Source: UBA11524 sp964547515
GTDB lineage: Bacteria; Bacillota; Clostridia; Christensenellales; Aristaeellaceae
Length of the DNA stretch: 21,378 nucleotides
Assembly (NCBI GenBank): GCA_964547515.1
Contig: CAZJOA010000026.1
Span: 1 to 21,378 of the forward strand
Direction: 5' to 3'
The notes under the pieces were generated by a model that saw only the letters and a program-made list of their open reading frames with translations, searched no databases and had not been told where the DNA came from. Made by a program: the position numbers and the translations under genes. This document shows positions 7,574 to 14,909 of this stretch, piece after piece. Every line of letters begins with the position of its first letter. Position 1 is the first letter of the stretch.

Positions 7574-9607
7574 ATGGACGCCATGCTGCGCGAGGGGCAG
7601 GCGCTGACCCCCAGTGCACGCACGCTATGGGAACTCCAGGCGCGTGCCTGCCGTCTCCCCGTGGAGACCGCCACCAATCTCTACACGGATGTGCTCCGCC
7701 GCGCTGCGTCCGCCGCCGCCATCGGCGAATCGCGCCGCAGTGCCGTGCATGATCTGCCGACCCTGCATGCCTGTCAGGCTGAGGCACGCCGCCTTTTCCT
7801 GGATTGCATCGGCGGACTCCCCGATCCGCCGCCTGCACCCATCCATCGGCTGACCGGTCGGCTGGACTGCGGCGCGTACGCCATCGAAAAGCTGCTCCTC
7901 GCCCCGCGTCAGGGCAGCTGGCTCACCGCGAATGCGTATGTCCCCGCCGATGGGGCGGACAAGCACCCCGCCGTGCTGGTGACGGTCGGTCATGACGACC
8001 GGGGCAAGGCCGATCCGGAGTACCAGTATCTGGCGCATCGGCTGGCGCTGGCGGGCTTCGTCGTCCTGATCTTCGACCCCCTCGGGCAGGGCGAGCGCTT
8101 CGAGCACTACGAGGCCGCGCTGGACCTCCAGCCCATGCAGGGCTGCTCCGGCGAACACGATCTGCTGGACTGGAAGGCCAAGCTGCTGGGGCAGAGTCTG
8201 GCACGCTATTTCGTCAGCGACGGCCTTTGCGCCCTGGACTACCTCGCCGCCCGCGACGATGTGGACGCTTCCCGCATCGGCCTGACGGGGCATTCCGGCG
8301 GTGGGACACAGGCCAGCCTGCTCATGCTCGTCGCCGGGGAACGCTTCGCCTGTGCCGCGCCCTGCGCCTATTTCACCGATGCCCGCGCCATGCTGGAGCA
8401 CGGCATCGACCCGGATAACGAGATGCTCTGGCCGGGCAGCCTCGCCGCCGGGCTGGATTACATCGACTTCGCGGCGGGCATCGCGCCCCGTCCCCTGCTG
8501 CTGCTGACCAATCAGCATGATTTCTTCCCCCGCGAAGGGACGCTGCGCATGCTTTCCCAGGCGCGTGCCCTGTGGCAGGCCGTCGGCAGCGATGTCCTCC
8601 CGGAGATCGCCACGGCGGACTCCCAGCATGCCTATCCGGCTTCATTGGCACGCGCCGCGACGGATTTCTTCTCGCGCCACCTCGGCGGACAGGCCGTCCC
8701 CCCGCCGGACGATGCCTCCTTCAGCCCCCGTTCCCCGCAGGAGCTGCAATGCACCCCCGACGGACAGCTCCTGCGCTACGACCCGCACATGCGCACCGTC
8801 CATGATGCGCTGACGGACGCGCTGCCCCTTCTGCGTCAGGAGCGGCAGAATCGCCCGTTCGAGGCGCTTCGGGAGGCACTCGCCGACCGCCTGCACACCG
8901 ACCGGCTCTTCGAAAGCCCGGAAGCGCGGGTCTTCGCCGAGGGCATCTGCGGACAGATGCAGTACCGCTGCCTGATCTGGCGGCCGGAGGAGGGCTACTG
9001 GAACAGCGGCCTGCTCCTGCGGGACATCCGTCAGGGGGACAAGCCCCTGCCCACCCTCATCGCCCTGTGGCCCGAGGGGAACGCCCGCCTCACCGAGCAT
9101 TCCGCATGGCTGCACCAGTGCATCAGCCGAGGGTGGCAGGTGCTGGTGATGGACGTGGCCGCTTCCGGCGCGCTCCTCCCCGCAAGGCTGGGCAGCACCG
9201 ACCTCTACGCCGGGTGGAGCACCCTGTACAACCTCAACGCCTACCTCATCCAGCTGGACGATTCGCTCTTCGCGCTGCGGACACGTCAGGTCATCGCGGC
9301 GCTCCGGATGCTCCGCGCCTTCCCGGAGGCGGACGCATCCCGGCTGATGCTCTGCGCACAGAAGGAATTCGCCCGATATGCCATGCTGTCCGCCCTGCTG
9401 ACGGACACGCCCCTGCACGCGGCGGATGGGCATCAGCCGTATGAAGCCATCGTCCGCGAACGCTATCACGATCAGACCTGGACGCATGCGTGGGTCTTCC
9501 CCGGTGCGCTCCGGCTCTTCGATACCCCCGAGCTCCTCTCGTTCCTCATGCAGCGCGGGCTGCTTCAGCCCGATCCTGCTGCCCCATCCACCCATCCGAC
9601 ATTTTAG
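7574..9607 (+). CDS. Two-domain alpha/beta hydrolase, acetyl xylan esterase / dienelactone hydrolase-like
   Basis: This is a 677-residue hydrolase. The N-terminal alpha/beta-hydrolase domain (about 90-375) has the nucleophile elbow GHSGGG with Ser241. The probable acid is Asp316 (NQHDFF) and the probable His is 352 (SQHAYP). GHDDRG at 139-144 follows the strand where the oxyanion hole is expected. The region from about 460 looks like a second, degraded alpha/beta-hydrolase domain: the strand order is similar (LIALWPEG, QVLVMDVAASG) but the elbow position reads LMLCAQKEFA (591-600), without GxSxG. No signal peptide is present, so it should act in the cytoplasm, probably removing acyl groups from imported sugars (inference). 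The ATG at 7574 follows AAGGAG at 9 bases; an upstream in-frame ATG at 7499 overlaps the promoter. It is the first gene of the rightward operon. Confidence 0.87.
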   Translation: MDAMLREGQALTPSARTLWELQARACRLPVETATNLYTDVLRRAASAAAIGESRRSAVHDLPTLHACQAEARRLFLDCIGGLPDPPPAPIHRLTGRLDCGAYAIEKLLLAPRQGSWLTANAYVPADGADKHPAVLVTVGHDDRGKADPEYQYLAHRLALAGFVVLIFDPLGQGERFEHYEAALDLQPMQGCSGEHDLLDWKAKLLGQSLARYFVSDGLCALDYLAARDDVDASRIGLTGHSGGGTQASLLMLVAGERFACAAPCAYFTDARAMLEHGIDPDNEMLWPGSLAAGLDYIDFAAGIAPRPLLLLTNQHDFFPREGTLRMLSQARALWQAVGSDVLPEIATADSQHAYPASLARAATDFFSRHLGGQAVPPPDDASFSPRSPQELQCTPDGQLLRYDPHMRTVHDALTDALPLLRQERQNRPFEALREALADRLHTDRLFESPEARVFAEGICGQMQYRCLIWRPEEGYWNSGLLLRDIRQGDKPLPTLIALWPEGNARLTEHSAWLHQCISRGWQVLVMDVAASGALLPARLGSTDLYAGWSTLYNLNAYLIQLDDSLFALRTRQVIAALRMLRAFPEADASRLMLCAQKEFARYAMLSALLTDTPLHAADGHQPYEAIVRERYHDQTWTHAWVFPGALRLFDTPELLSFLMQRGLLQPDPAAPSTHPTF

Positions 9608-9611
9608 GAGG
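9605..9611 (+). promoter_or_regulatory. Ribosome binding site that decides the GH4 start
   Basis: TAGGAGG merges the TAG stop of the upstream hydrolase with a full Shine-Dalgarno sequence. An ATG at 9613 lies only 1 base after it, too close to use, while the next in-frame ATG at 9619 lies 7 bases after it. The second ATG is therefore the likely start. Confidence 0.7.
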
Positions 9612-9618
9612 TATGAAC

Positions 9619-10956
9619 ATGAAAACCAAGATCACCATGATCGGCGGCGGCTCCTATTCCTGGACCTATGGCCTGTTTTCCACCTTCCTGGATAACCCCT
9701 TCTTCACCCGCGACACCGAGCTTTGCCTCTACGACATCAACGAGAAGGCCCTCAACGATGTGTACACCTTCATTACCTATTATAATGACCGCTATCCCGA
9801 CAAGGCCATCACCATCAGCAAGACGCTGAACGAGGATGAGGCGCTGGAGGGCGCGAAGTACGTCGTGGTGGCCATCTCTCATGGCGGACTGGAGGCCGAG
9901 CTGGAGGATCACCGCATCACCCGCCGCCACGGCTTCTACAACGTCAAGGGCAGCGAGAGCGGCATCGCCGGTGCGAGCCGTACCATCCGCCATGTGCCCG
10001 AATTCGTCCGCATCGCCCGCAAGATGAACCGCCTCTGCCCCGGCGCGACCATGCTCAACGTCACCAACCCGCTGACCTCCCTGTGCCGCTGCGTCCAGAA
10101 GTATGAGGACATCCATGCCATCGGCTTCTGCCACGGCATCCGCAACCACCTCGAGATCCTCCTGCCCTATTTCGGCGCGAAGGGCTTCGATGACGTCAGC
10201 TTCTCCGTCTCCGGCGTGGATCACTGCTCCTTCCTGACCGATGTCAAGCTCCACGGCCAGGATGCGCTCCAGATCATGCGCGACAAGGGCATGATCGAGG
10301 CCGCCTGGGCCGGCAAGACCAACATCACCTTCGATGACCCCTTCGCCGGACGCGAAAATCAGCGCATCCGCTTCATCGTCTGGGATATGCTGGGCTGCAT
10401 GCCCGGCCTGTCCGACGAGCACTGCGCCGAATTCTACTACCAGACCACCGGCACGCAGGAGAACCGCGACCGCTTCGGCATGCATTACGACCGCATCGAG
10501 GATCGGCAGAATTCCGTCACCCGCCTGCGTGAACAGATCACCGAGCCCCTCCGCACGGGCAACATGCCCGCCCTGCGCATCAGCGACGAAAAGCCCGACC
10601 GCGTCATTGAGGCCCTGGAGGGCGGCCGTCCCTTCTACGACGTGATGAACTACCGCAACCTCGGTCAGGTGCGCGAGCTGCCCATGGATCATGTGGTCGA
10701 GACCTTCGTCAACGTCGATGCCACCGGCGTTCATCCCGCCATTGCCAATCCCCTGCCCAAGCCCGCTCAGGCCATCGTCACCCCCACCGCCCTGCGCGAG
10801 GAGCTCTTCATGGAGGCCGCCATGGAGTGGGATGCCCAGAAGCTCACCAGCGCCCTCTGCGTCGATCCCCTCGTCAACGACTTCCCCCGCGTCCGCGCCG
10901 TCGTCAAGGATCTGATGGACTACAACGCCCAGTTCCTGCCCAAGGGTTGGTGCTGA
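9619..10956 (+). CDS. Glycoside hydrolase family 4 (NAD- and metal-dependent glycosidase), CHG-motif type
   Basis: This is a 445-residue GH4 enzyme. GH4 glycosidases cleave by transient NAD+ oxidation at C3 of the sugar with a divalent metal. The NAD site is IGGGSYSW (8-15), NVTNP is at 147-151, and the metal ligands are expected at Cys171 in FCHGI (170-174) and His202 in GVDHCSF (199-205). In GH4, the bases after the metal Cys correlate with specificity. CHG-type motifs are known in the alpha-glucuronidase and alpha-galacturonidase (LplD) branch, while 6-phospho-glycosidases have CDMP or CN-P forms. The LplABC-type importer next to it agrees with an LplD-like role. The true substrate may still be an amino-sugar glycoside given nagA downstream. 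The enzyme is cytoplasmic. The start was chosen from Shine-Dalgarno spacing. Confidence 0.9.
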   Translation: MKTKITMIGGGSYSWTYGLFSTFLDNPFFTRDTELCLYDINEKALNDVYTFITYYNDRYPDKAITISKTLNEDEALEGAKYVVVAISHGGLEAELEDHRITRRHGFYNVKGSESGIAGASRTIRHVPEFVRIARKMNRLCPGATMLNVTNPLTSLCRCVQKYEDIHAIGFCHGIRNHLEILLPYFGAKGFDDVSFSVSGVDHCSFLTDVKLHGQDALQIMRDKGMIEAAWAGKTNITFDDPFAGRENQRIRFIVWDMLGCMPGLSDEHCAEFYYQTTGTQENRDRFGMHYDRIEDRQNSVTRLREQITEPLRTGNMPALRISDEKPDRVIEALEGGRPFYDVMNYRNLGQVRELPMDHVVETFVNVDATGVHPAIANPLPKPAQAIVTPTALREELFMEAAMEWDAQKLTSALCVDPLVNDFPRVRAVVKDLMDYNAQFLPKGWC

Positions 10957-10973
10957 CCGGAAGGGGTGCACGC

Positions 10974-12155
10974 ATGATTACACGCATCACCGGCGGCAGG
11001 GTCATCCTCCGGGATGGCCTTGCCCCCCGCCAGCAGGTCTATGTGGAGGATGGTCGCATCCTCGCCGTCACCTCCGCGCTGCTGCCCCATGATGTCACCA
11101 TCGATGCCGCGGGACGCTATGTGTCCCCCGGCTTCATCGAGATGCATACCCACGGCGGCGGCGGGGCGGACTTCCTTGACGGCACGGCGGACGCATTCCG
11201 CACCGCTGCCCAGCTCCACGCCCGCCACGGCGTCACCACGCTCATCCCCACCGCCACATCCGGCGAACGCGCTGCCACCTTCGCGCTGAATGCCGCCTTC
11301 GAGGCCGCATCGGCGGACAATCCCCTCGGCGCGGACATGCCCGGCCTTCACCTGGAGGGCCCCTATTTCGCCTACGGGCAGCGCGGCGCTCAGGACCCGC
11401 GCCATCTGCGCAATCCCGATCCGGCGGACTATCTGGAGATCCTCGACCGATGCCCCCGCATCCTCCGCTGGAGCGCCGCACCCGAGCTCCCCGGTGCGCT
11501 GGAGCTGGGGCGCGAGCTGAAGCGCCGGGGCATCCTCGCCGCCATCGGGCACAGCGATGCCGAATACCCCGAGGTCGAGGCCGCCTGGAACGCCGGATAC
11601 ACCCATGTGACCCACCTGTATTCCGGCATGAGCATGGTGCACCGGCGCAACGCCTACCGATACGTCGGCGTGGTGGAATCCGCCTTCCTCATCGACGACA
11701 TGACCGTGGAGATCATCGCCGACGGGTGTCATCTGCCCGCCGAACTGCTAAAGCTGATCTACAAGATCAAAGGGCCGGACAGGATCGCCCTCATCACCGA
11801 TTCCATGCGCGGCGCGGGTATGCCCGATGGTCCGAGCATGCTGGGTCACTGGCGCGACGGCCTGCCCACCATCATCGAGGACGGTGTCGCCAAGCTCCCC
11901 GACCGCACGTCCTTCGCCGGAAGCGTCGCCACCTTCGACCGCCTCGTCCGCAATATGCTCCGCATGGCTGATGTCCCCCTGACGGATGTCATCACCATGG
12001 CCTGCCGCACCCCCGCGCGCATCATGGGCTTCACCGACCGCGGCGAGATCGCCCCCGGCATGCGCGCAGATATCATCCTCTTCGACGACGACATCCACGT
12101 CTCCCACGTCATGGTGGGCGGACGCACCATTTATCAGGAGGCATCACAAGCATGA
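10974..12155 (+). CDS. nagA: N-acetylglucosamine-6-phosphate deacetylase
   Basis: This is a 393-residue amidohydrolase that converts N-acetylglucosamine 6-phosphate to glucosamine 6-phosphate and acetate in the cytoplasm. Metal and catalytic motifs are all visible: HTHGGGG (58-64), HLEGPY with Glu128, GHSDA with His193, THLYSGM with His214, ADGCHLP (249-255), and ITDS with catalytic Asp276. The length is normal for NagA (about 380-400). The gene starts 17 bases after the GH4 stop, with GGAAGGGG as ribosome binding site. Its stop overlaps the next start (ATGA), which shows translational coupling. It fits with the NagB-like protein of the divergent operon. The substrate must be phosphorylated by a kinase not found here, or the enzyme has shifted to a non-phosphorylated substrate. 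Confidence 0.93.
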   Translation: MITRITGGRVILRDGLAPRQQVYVEDGRILAVTSALLPHDVTIDAAGRYVSPGFIEMHTHGGGGADFLDGTADAFRTAAQLHARHGVTTLIPTATSGERAATFALNAAFEAASADNPLGADMPGLHLEGPYFAYGQRGAQDPRHLRNPDPADYLEILDRCPRILRWSAAPELPGALELGRELKRRGILAAIGHSDAEYPEVEAAWNAGYTHVTHLYSGMSMVHRRNAYRYVGVVESAFLIDDMTVEIIADGCHLPAELLKLIYKIKGPDRIALITDSMRGAGMPDGPSMLGHWRDGLPTIIEDGVAKLPDRTSFAGSVATFDRLVRNMLRMADVPLTDVITMACRTPARIMGFTDRGEIAPGMRADIILFDDDIHVSHVMVGGRTIYQEASQA

Positions 12156-13510
12156 GCCAGCTCAACGTCGGCTTCGGGCGGGTCAACATCACCCCCGCCA
12201 TGGGTACACCCATCGGCGGATACTATGTCGTGCGCCTGGCGGACAGGGTGCTGGACGAGCTGGAGGCCAATGCCGTCGCCTTCGCCCTGGGCGAGAAGCG
12301 GGCATTGCTCATCAGCGCGGACATCTCCGGCCTGTTCTACGAGTTCGCCGAGCCGATCTGTCAGCACATCGCGCAGGTCACGGGCGTTCCGTCCGATGCC
12401 ATCTTCCTCACCTGCACCCACACCCACACCGGCCCGGAGGCCAATGTCAACCGCCGCATCGTCCCGGACAAGCAGGAGACCTACCTGTCCTTCCTGCGCA
12501 CGCGCCTGGCGGACGCGGCCATGTTCGCCCTCCAGGATCTAAAGCCCGCACGCATGGGCTGGGGTGTCGGACAAGCGCCCGGCATCGCCTTCATCCGCCG
12601 CTATCGCATGAAGGACGGCTCCACCCGCACCAATCCCGGCATCAACAACCCGGATGTCCTCGCCCCCATCGGCGAGGTGGACGAAAGCGTCGGTGTCGTC
12701 CGCTTTGACCGCGAGGGCGGCGAGACCATCGTCCTGGCCAATATCGGTATCCACCCGGATACCGTGGGCGGCTGCGGCATTTCCGCGGATTGGCCCGGCT
12801 TCACCCGCCGCATCCTCGAAAAGACCATCGACAACACCCGCTGCGTCCTGCTCAACGGCGCGCAGGGGGATGTCAACCATGTCAACACCGCCCCCGCCCC
12901 CGGTCAGAACAACGACCTGACCATGGATTTCGACGACTGCATGCGCGGCTACGGCCATGCGCGTCACATGGGCATGACCGTCGCCGGTGCGGTGATGCAG
13001 GTCTACTCGAAGGTCGCCTATGTCCCGGCGGACAGTCTCCACACCCGCAAGCAGGTCATCCGCCATCCTGCCAACATGCCCACGCCCGAGGAGCTGCCCC
13101 TGGCGCGGCGCTACAACCAGCTCCATCAGGAGGGGCGGGACGACCTGATCCCCTTCTCCGGCATGCAGCTGACCACCGTCGTGGCCGAGGCCGAACGCAT
13201 GGTACAGCTGGAGCACGGCCCGGAGCACTTCGACCTGTGCATGACCGCGCTGACCATCGGCGACATCGCGCTGGCGGGCTTCCCCGGCGAACCGTTTTCC
13301 GCCATCGGCCGCGCGGTGAAGGCCGCTCCCGGCTGGCAGTTAGTGCTGCCCATGTGCTGCACCAATGGCTACGAGGGCTACTTCCCCACCATGGATGCGT
13401 ATCTGGAGGGCGGCTATGAGGCACGCAGCTCCATTTTCCGTCCGGGCGTGGCGGAGGCTGTCGCCGAGGCTTCCCTGGCGCTGCTCAGGGACATCCGCGG
13501 CGCAAAGTAA
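12152..13510 (+). CDS. Neutral/alkaline ceramidase N-terminal-domain-like hydrolase
   Basis: This 452-residue protein resembles the catalytic N-terminal domain of neutral ceramidases. It has GFGRVNITP near the start (7-15), THTHTGP (89-95) with His90 and His92 as likely zinc ligands, NIGIHPD with His201, SADWPG (211-216) at the place of the ceramidase catalytic Ser region, and NGAQGDVNH (235-243). True neutral ceramidases are secreted, about 650-750 residues long, and have a C-terminal immunoglobulin-like domain. This protein has no signal peptide and stops after the catalytic region. It sits in a sugar operon, coupled to nagA by a 4-base ATGA overlap, with AGGAGG upstream. I infer a cytoplasmic amidase or esterase acting on an acylated sugar, not a ceramidase. 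Its actual substrate is unknown. Confidence 0.8.
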   Translation: MSQLNVGFGRVNITPAMGTPIGGYYVVRLADRVLDELEANAVAFALGEKRALLISADISGLFYEFAEPICQHIAQVTGVPSDAIFLTCTHTHTGPEANVNRRIVPDKQETYLSFLRTRLADAAMFALQDLKPARMGWGVGQAPGIAFIRRYRMKDGSTRTNPGINNPDVLAPIGEVDESVGVVRFDREGGETIVLANIGIHPDTVGGCGISADWPGFTRRILEKTIDNTRCVLLNGAQGDVNHVNTAPAPGQNNDLTMDFDDCMRGYGHARHMGMTVAGAVMQVYSKVAYVPADSLHTRKQVIRHPANMPTPEELPLARRYNQLHQEGRDDLIPFSGMQLTTVVAEAERMVQLEHGPEHFDLCMTALTIGDIALAGFPGEPFSAIGRAVKAAPGWQLVLPMCCTNGYEGYFPTMDAYLEGGYEARSSIFRPGVAEAVAEASLALLRDIRGAK

Positions 13511-13524
13511 GAGGAGGTTTCGCA

Positions 13525-14601
13525 ATGGCTGTCACCTTTGAGAAGGATTACCCCTTCCCGCCCAAGCCCCAGCCCGTCGTCCAGCCCGGGGAATTCGTCT
13601 TCGCCGCCATGTACTTCGGGCATGGGCATCTTTCCGGTATGTGCGGCGGACTCATTCAGGCCGGCGCGACGCTGAAGTATTTCTACGACCCCGACCCCCT
13701 GAAGGTCGCCGAATTCACCCGCGCCTTCCCCCATGTCATCGTGGCGGACAGCGAGGCCGTCATCCTCGCCGACCCCGAGGTCAGGCTGGTCGCCGCCGCC
13801 GCCGTCACCAATCAGCGTGCCGACATCGGCATGCGCGTCATGCGTGCCGGGAAGGATTACTGGACGGACAAAGCCCCCCTGACCACCCTGGAGCAGCTGG
13901 CCGCCGTCCGCGCGTGTCAGCAGGAGACGGGGCGGTTCTACCTGTGCTACTACAGCGAACGCATCGCCACGGAAAGCGGCGTTTTCGCCGATGAGCTGAT
14001 CCGTCAGGGGAAGATCGGGCGCATCCTCCATGTGGAGGGCTTCGGGCCGCATCGCCTCAGCCCCGCCGTCCGCCCGGACTGGTTCTTCGACAAGGAGCAG
14101 AGCGGCGGCATCCTCTGCGACATCGGCTCGCATCAAATGGAGCAATACCTGCACTACGCCGGGGAGGACGACGCCGAGATCACCATGGCACGCGTGGCGA
14201 ACTACGCCAACCCCGACCATCCGACCTTCGAGGACTTCGGCGACTGCATGGTGACGGGCAGGAACGGCACGACCTTCTATTTCCGGGTGGACTGGTTCAC
14301 GCCGGACGGCCTGCGCGCCTATGGTGACAACCGCACCGTCATCGTGGGGACGGATGGCTACATCGAGCTGCGCAAGACGGTGGACATCGGCATCCCCGAT
14401 CAGCACGGCAGTGTCGTCACCCTGGTGGATCACGCGGGCGAGCACCGCTACGAGGTGCACGGCAAGATCGGCACGCCTTATTTCGGCAACCTGATCCTGG
14501 ACTGCATCCACCGCACCGAACGCGTCATGACCCAGGAGCACTGCTTCAAGGCCGCCGAGCTTTGCGTCAAGGCCGCGTGGCAGGCCGTGCACATCCGCTG
14601 A
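13525..14601 (+). CDS. Gfo/Idh/MocA family NAD(P)-dependent oxidoreductase
   Basis: This is a 358-residue protein and the last gene of the rightward operon, 14 bases after the ceramidase-like gene, with GAGGAGG as ribosome binding site. The Rossmann fold starts late, at about residue 25 (FAAMYFGHGHLSG), after an N-terminal extension rich in Pro. The usual EKP motif reads DKAP (115-118), keeping the Lys at 116. The C-terminal domain has GGILCDIGSHQMEQ (194-207) with His203, a common substrate-site segment. It probably oxidises or reduces a sugar hydroxyl. Its place beside a GH4 enzyme, which itself uses a C3-keto intermediate, suggests redox handling of the same sugar (inference). It is not a close copy of the other Gfo/Idh/MocA protein in the window. 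It is cytoplasmic. Confidence 0.88.
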   Translation: MAVTFEKDYPFPPKPQPVVQPGEFVFAAMYFGHGHLSGMCGGLIQAGATLKYFYDPDPLKVAEFTRAFPHVIVADSEAVILADPEVRLVAAAAVTNQRADIGMRVMRAGKDYWTDKAPLTTLEQLAAVRACQQETGRFYLCYYSERIATESGVFADELIRQGKIGRILHVEGFGPHRLSPAVRPDWFFDKEQSGGILCDIGSHQMEQYLHYAGEDDAEITMARVANYANPDHPTFEDFGDCMVTGRNGTTFYFRVDWFTPDGLRAYGDNRTVIVGTDGYIELRKTVDIGIPDQHGSVVTLVDHAGEHRYEVHGKIGTPYFGNLILDCIHRTERVMTQEHCFKAAELCVKAAWQAVHIR

Positions 14602-14646
14602 ACAGCAAAAAGCAGGCCGGTTCTCCGCATGGGGGATCGGCCTGTT
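14602..14646. repeat. Direct hairpin repeat, copy 1
   Basis: This 45-base copy begins at the base after the stop codon of the Gfo/Idh/MocA gene. CAGGCCG (14613-14619) pairs with CGGCCTG (14638-14644), and the inner TCTCC can pair with GGGGA. An A5 run at 14607-14611 gives a T run after the hairpin on the minus strand, so it is built as a minus-strand intrinsic terminator. On the plus strand it is followed by TTGAAAG and would terminate poorly. It matches copy 2 except for two one-base differences in homopolymers. Confidence 0.85.
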
Positions 14647-14818
14647 GAAAGCCTTCATGGATGGCAAGCAGCGGATTCTCATCGTTGTTCTTGGGACATC
14701 GAGGTGGACAATTTCGCGGCTTCCACGCGCCGATGGCTGGATAGGGGTTTCCCCGAGAGATGCAGGGGTATGCCGCGCCTGCCGATGTTCCCTGACACAA
14801 GCATACCGCCACACAAAT
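14647..14818. other. Intergenic segment between the hairpin repeats, no gene recognised
   Basis: Open frames cross this stretch on both strands, but none resembles a known protein, has a good ribosome binding site or avoids the flanking hairpins. Local structure is present: GGGG-TTT-CCCC at 14744-14754 and GCAGG/CCTGC at 14762-14782. It may be long 3' untranslated region of the rightward operon or a small RNA. I see no convincing promoter. Confidence 0.5.
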
Positions 14819-14852
14819 GAAACCGCTCTGCCATCGGCAGGGTGGTTTTCTG
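14819..14852 (+). terminator. Intrinsic terminator of the rightward operon
   Basis: AAACCGCTCTGCC (14820-14832) pairs over 13 positions, two of them G-U, with GGCAGGGTGGTTT (14836-14848) around a 3-base loop. It is followed by TCTGTTTG. It ends plus-strand transcripts about 220 bases after the last gene. It also has some A residues upstream, so it could work in both directions. Confidence 0.75.
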
Positions 14853-14857
14853 TTTGT

Positions 14858-14900
14858 ACAGCAAAAGCAGGCCGGTTCTCCGCATGGGGATCGGCCTGTT
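14858..14900 (-). terminator. Intrinsic terminator of the redox operon; direct hairpin repeat, copy 2
   Basis: CAGGCCG (14868-14874) pairs with CGGCCTG (14892-14898). On the minus strand the hairpin starts about 11 bases after the TAA of the FAD flavoprotein gene and is followed by C then TTTT (14866-14863). This is normal intrinsic-terminator design. The 43-base unit repeats copy 1 in the same orientation, 256 bases away. Confidence 0.8.
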
Positions 14901-14909
14901 CTGTCTGAT

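Noticed and set aside
9490..9618. Upstream starts for the GH4 gene
   Set aside because: They lie inside the preceding hydrolase gene and would add an Arg/Pro-rich stretch before the NAD-binding strand; the AGGAGG at 9606-9611 fits the ATG at 9619.
14602..14900. Mobile element (MITE or insertion sequence) bounded by the hairpin repeats
   Set aside because: The repeats are direct, not inverted, there is no transposase and no target-site duplication could be seen. The arrangement is reported only as a duplicated hairpin.
14645..14908. Small open frames in the convergent intergenic region
   Set aside because: They read through terminator hairpins, have no proper ribosome binding site and no recognisable sequence; the repeated peptide parts are only the hairpin repeat translated.
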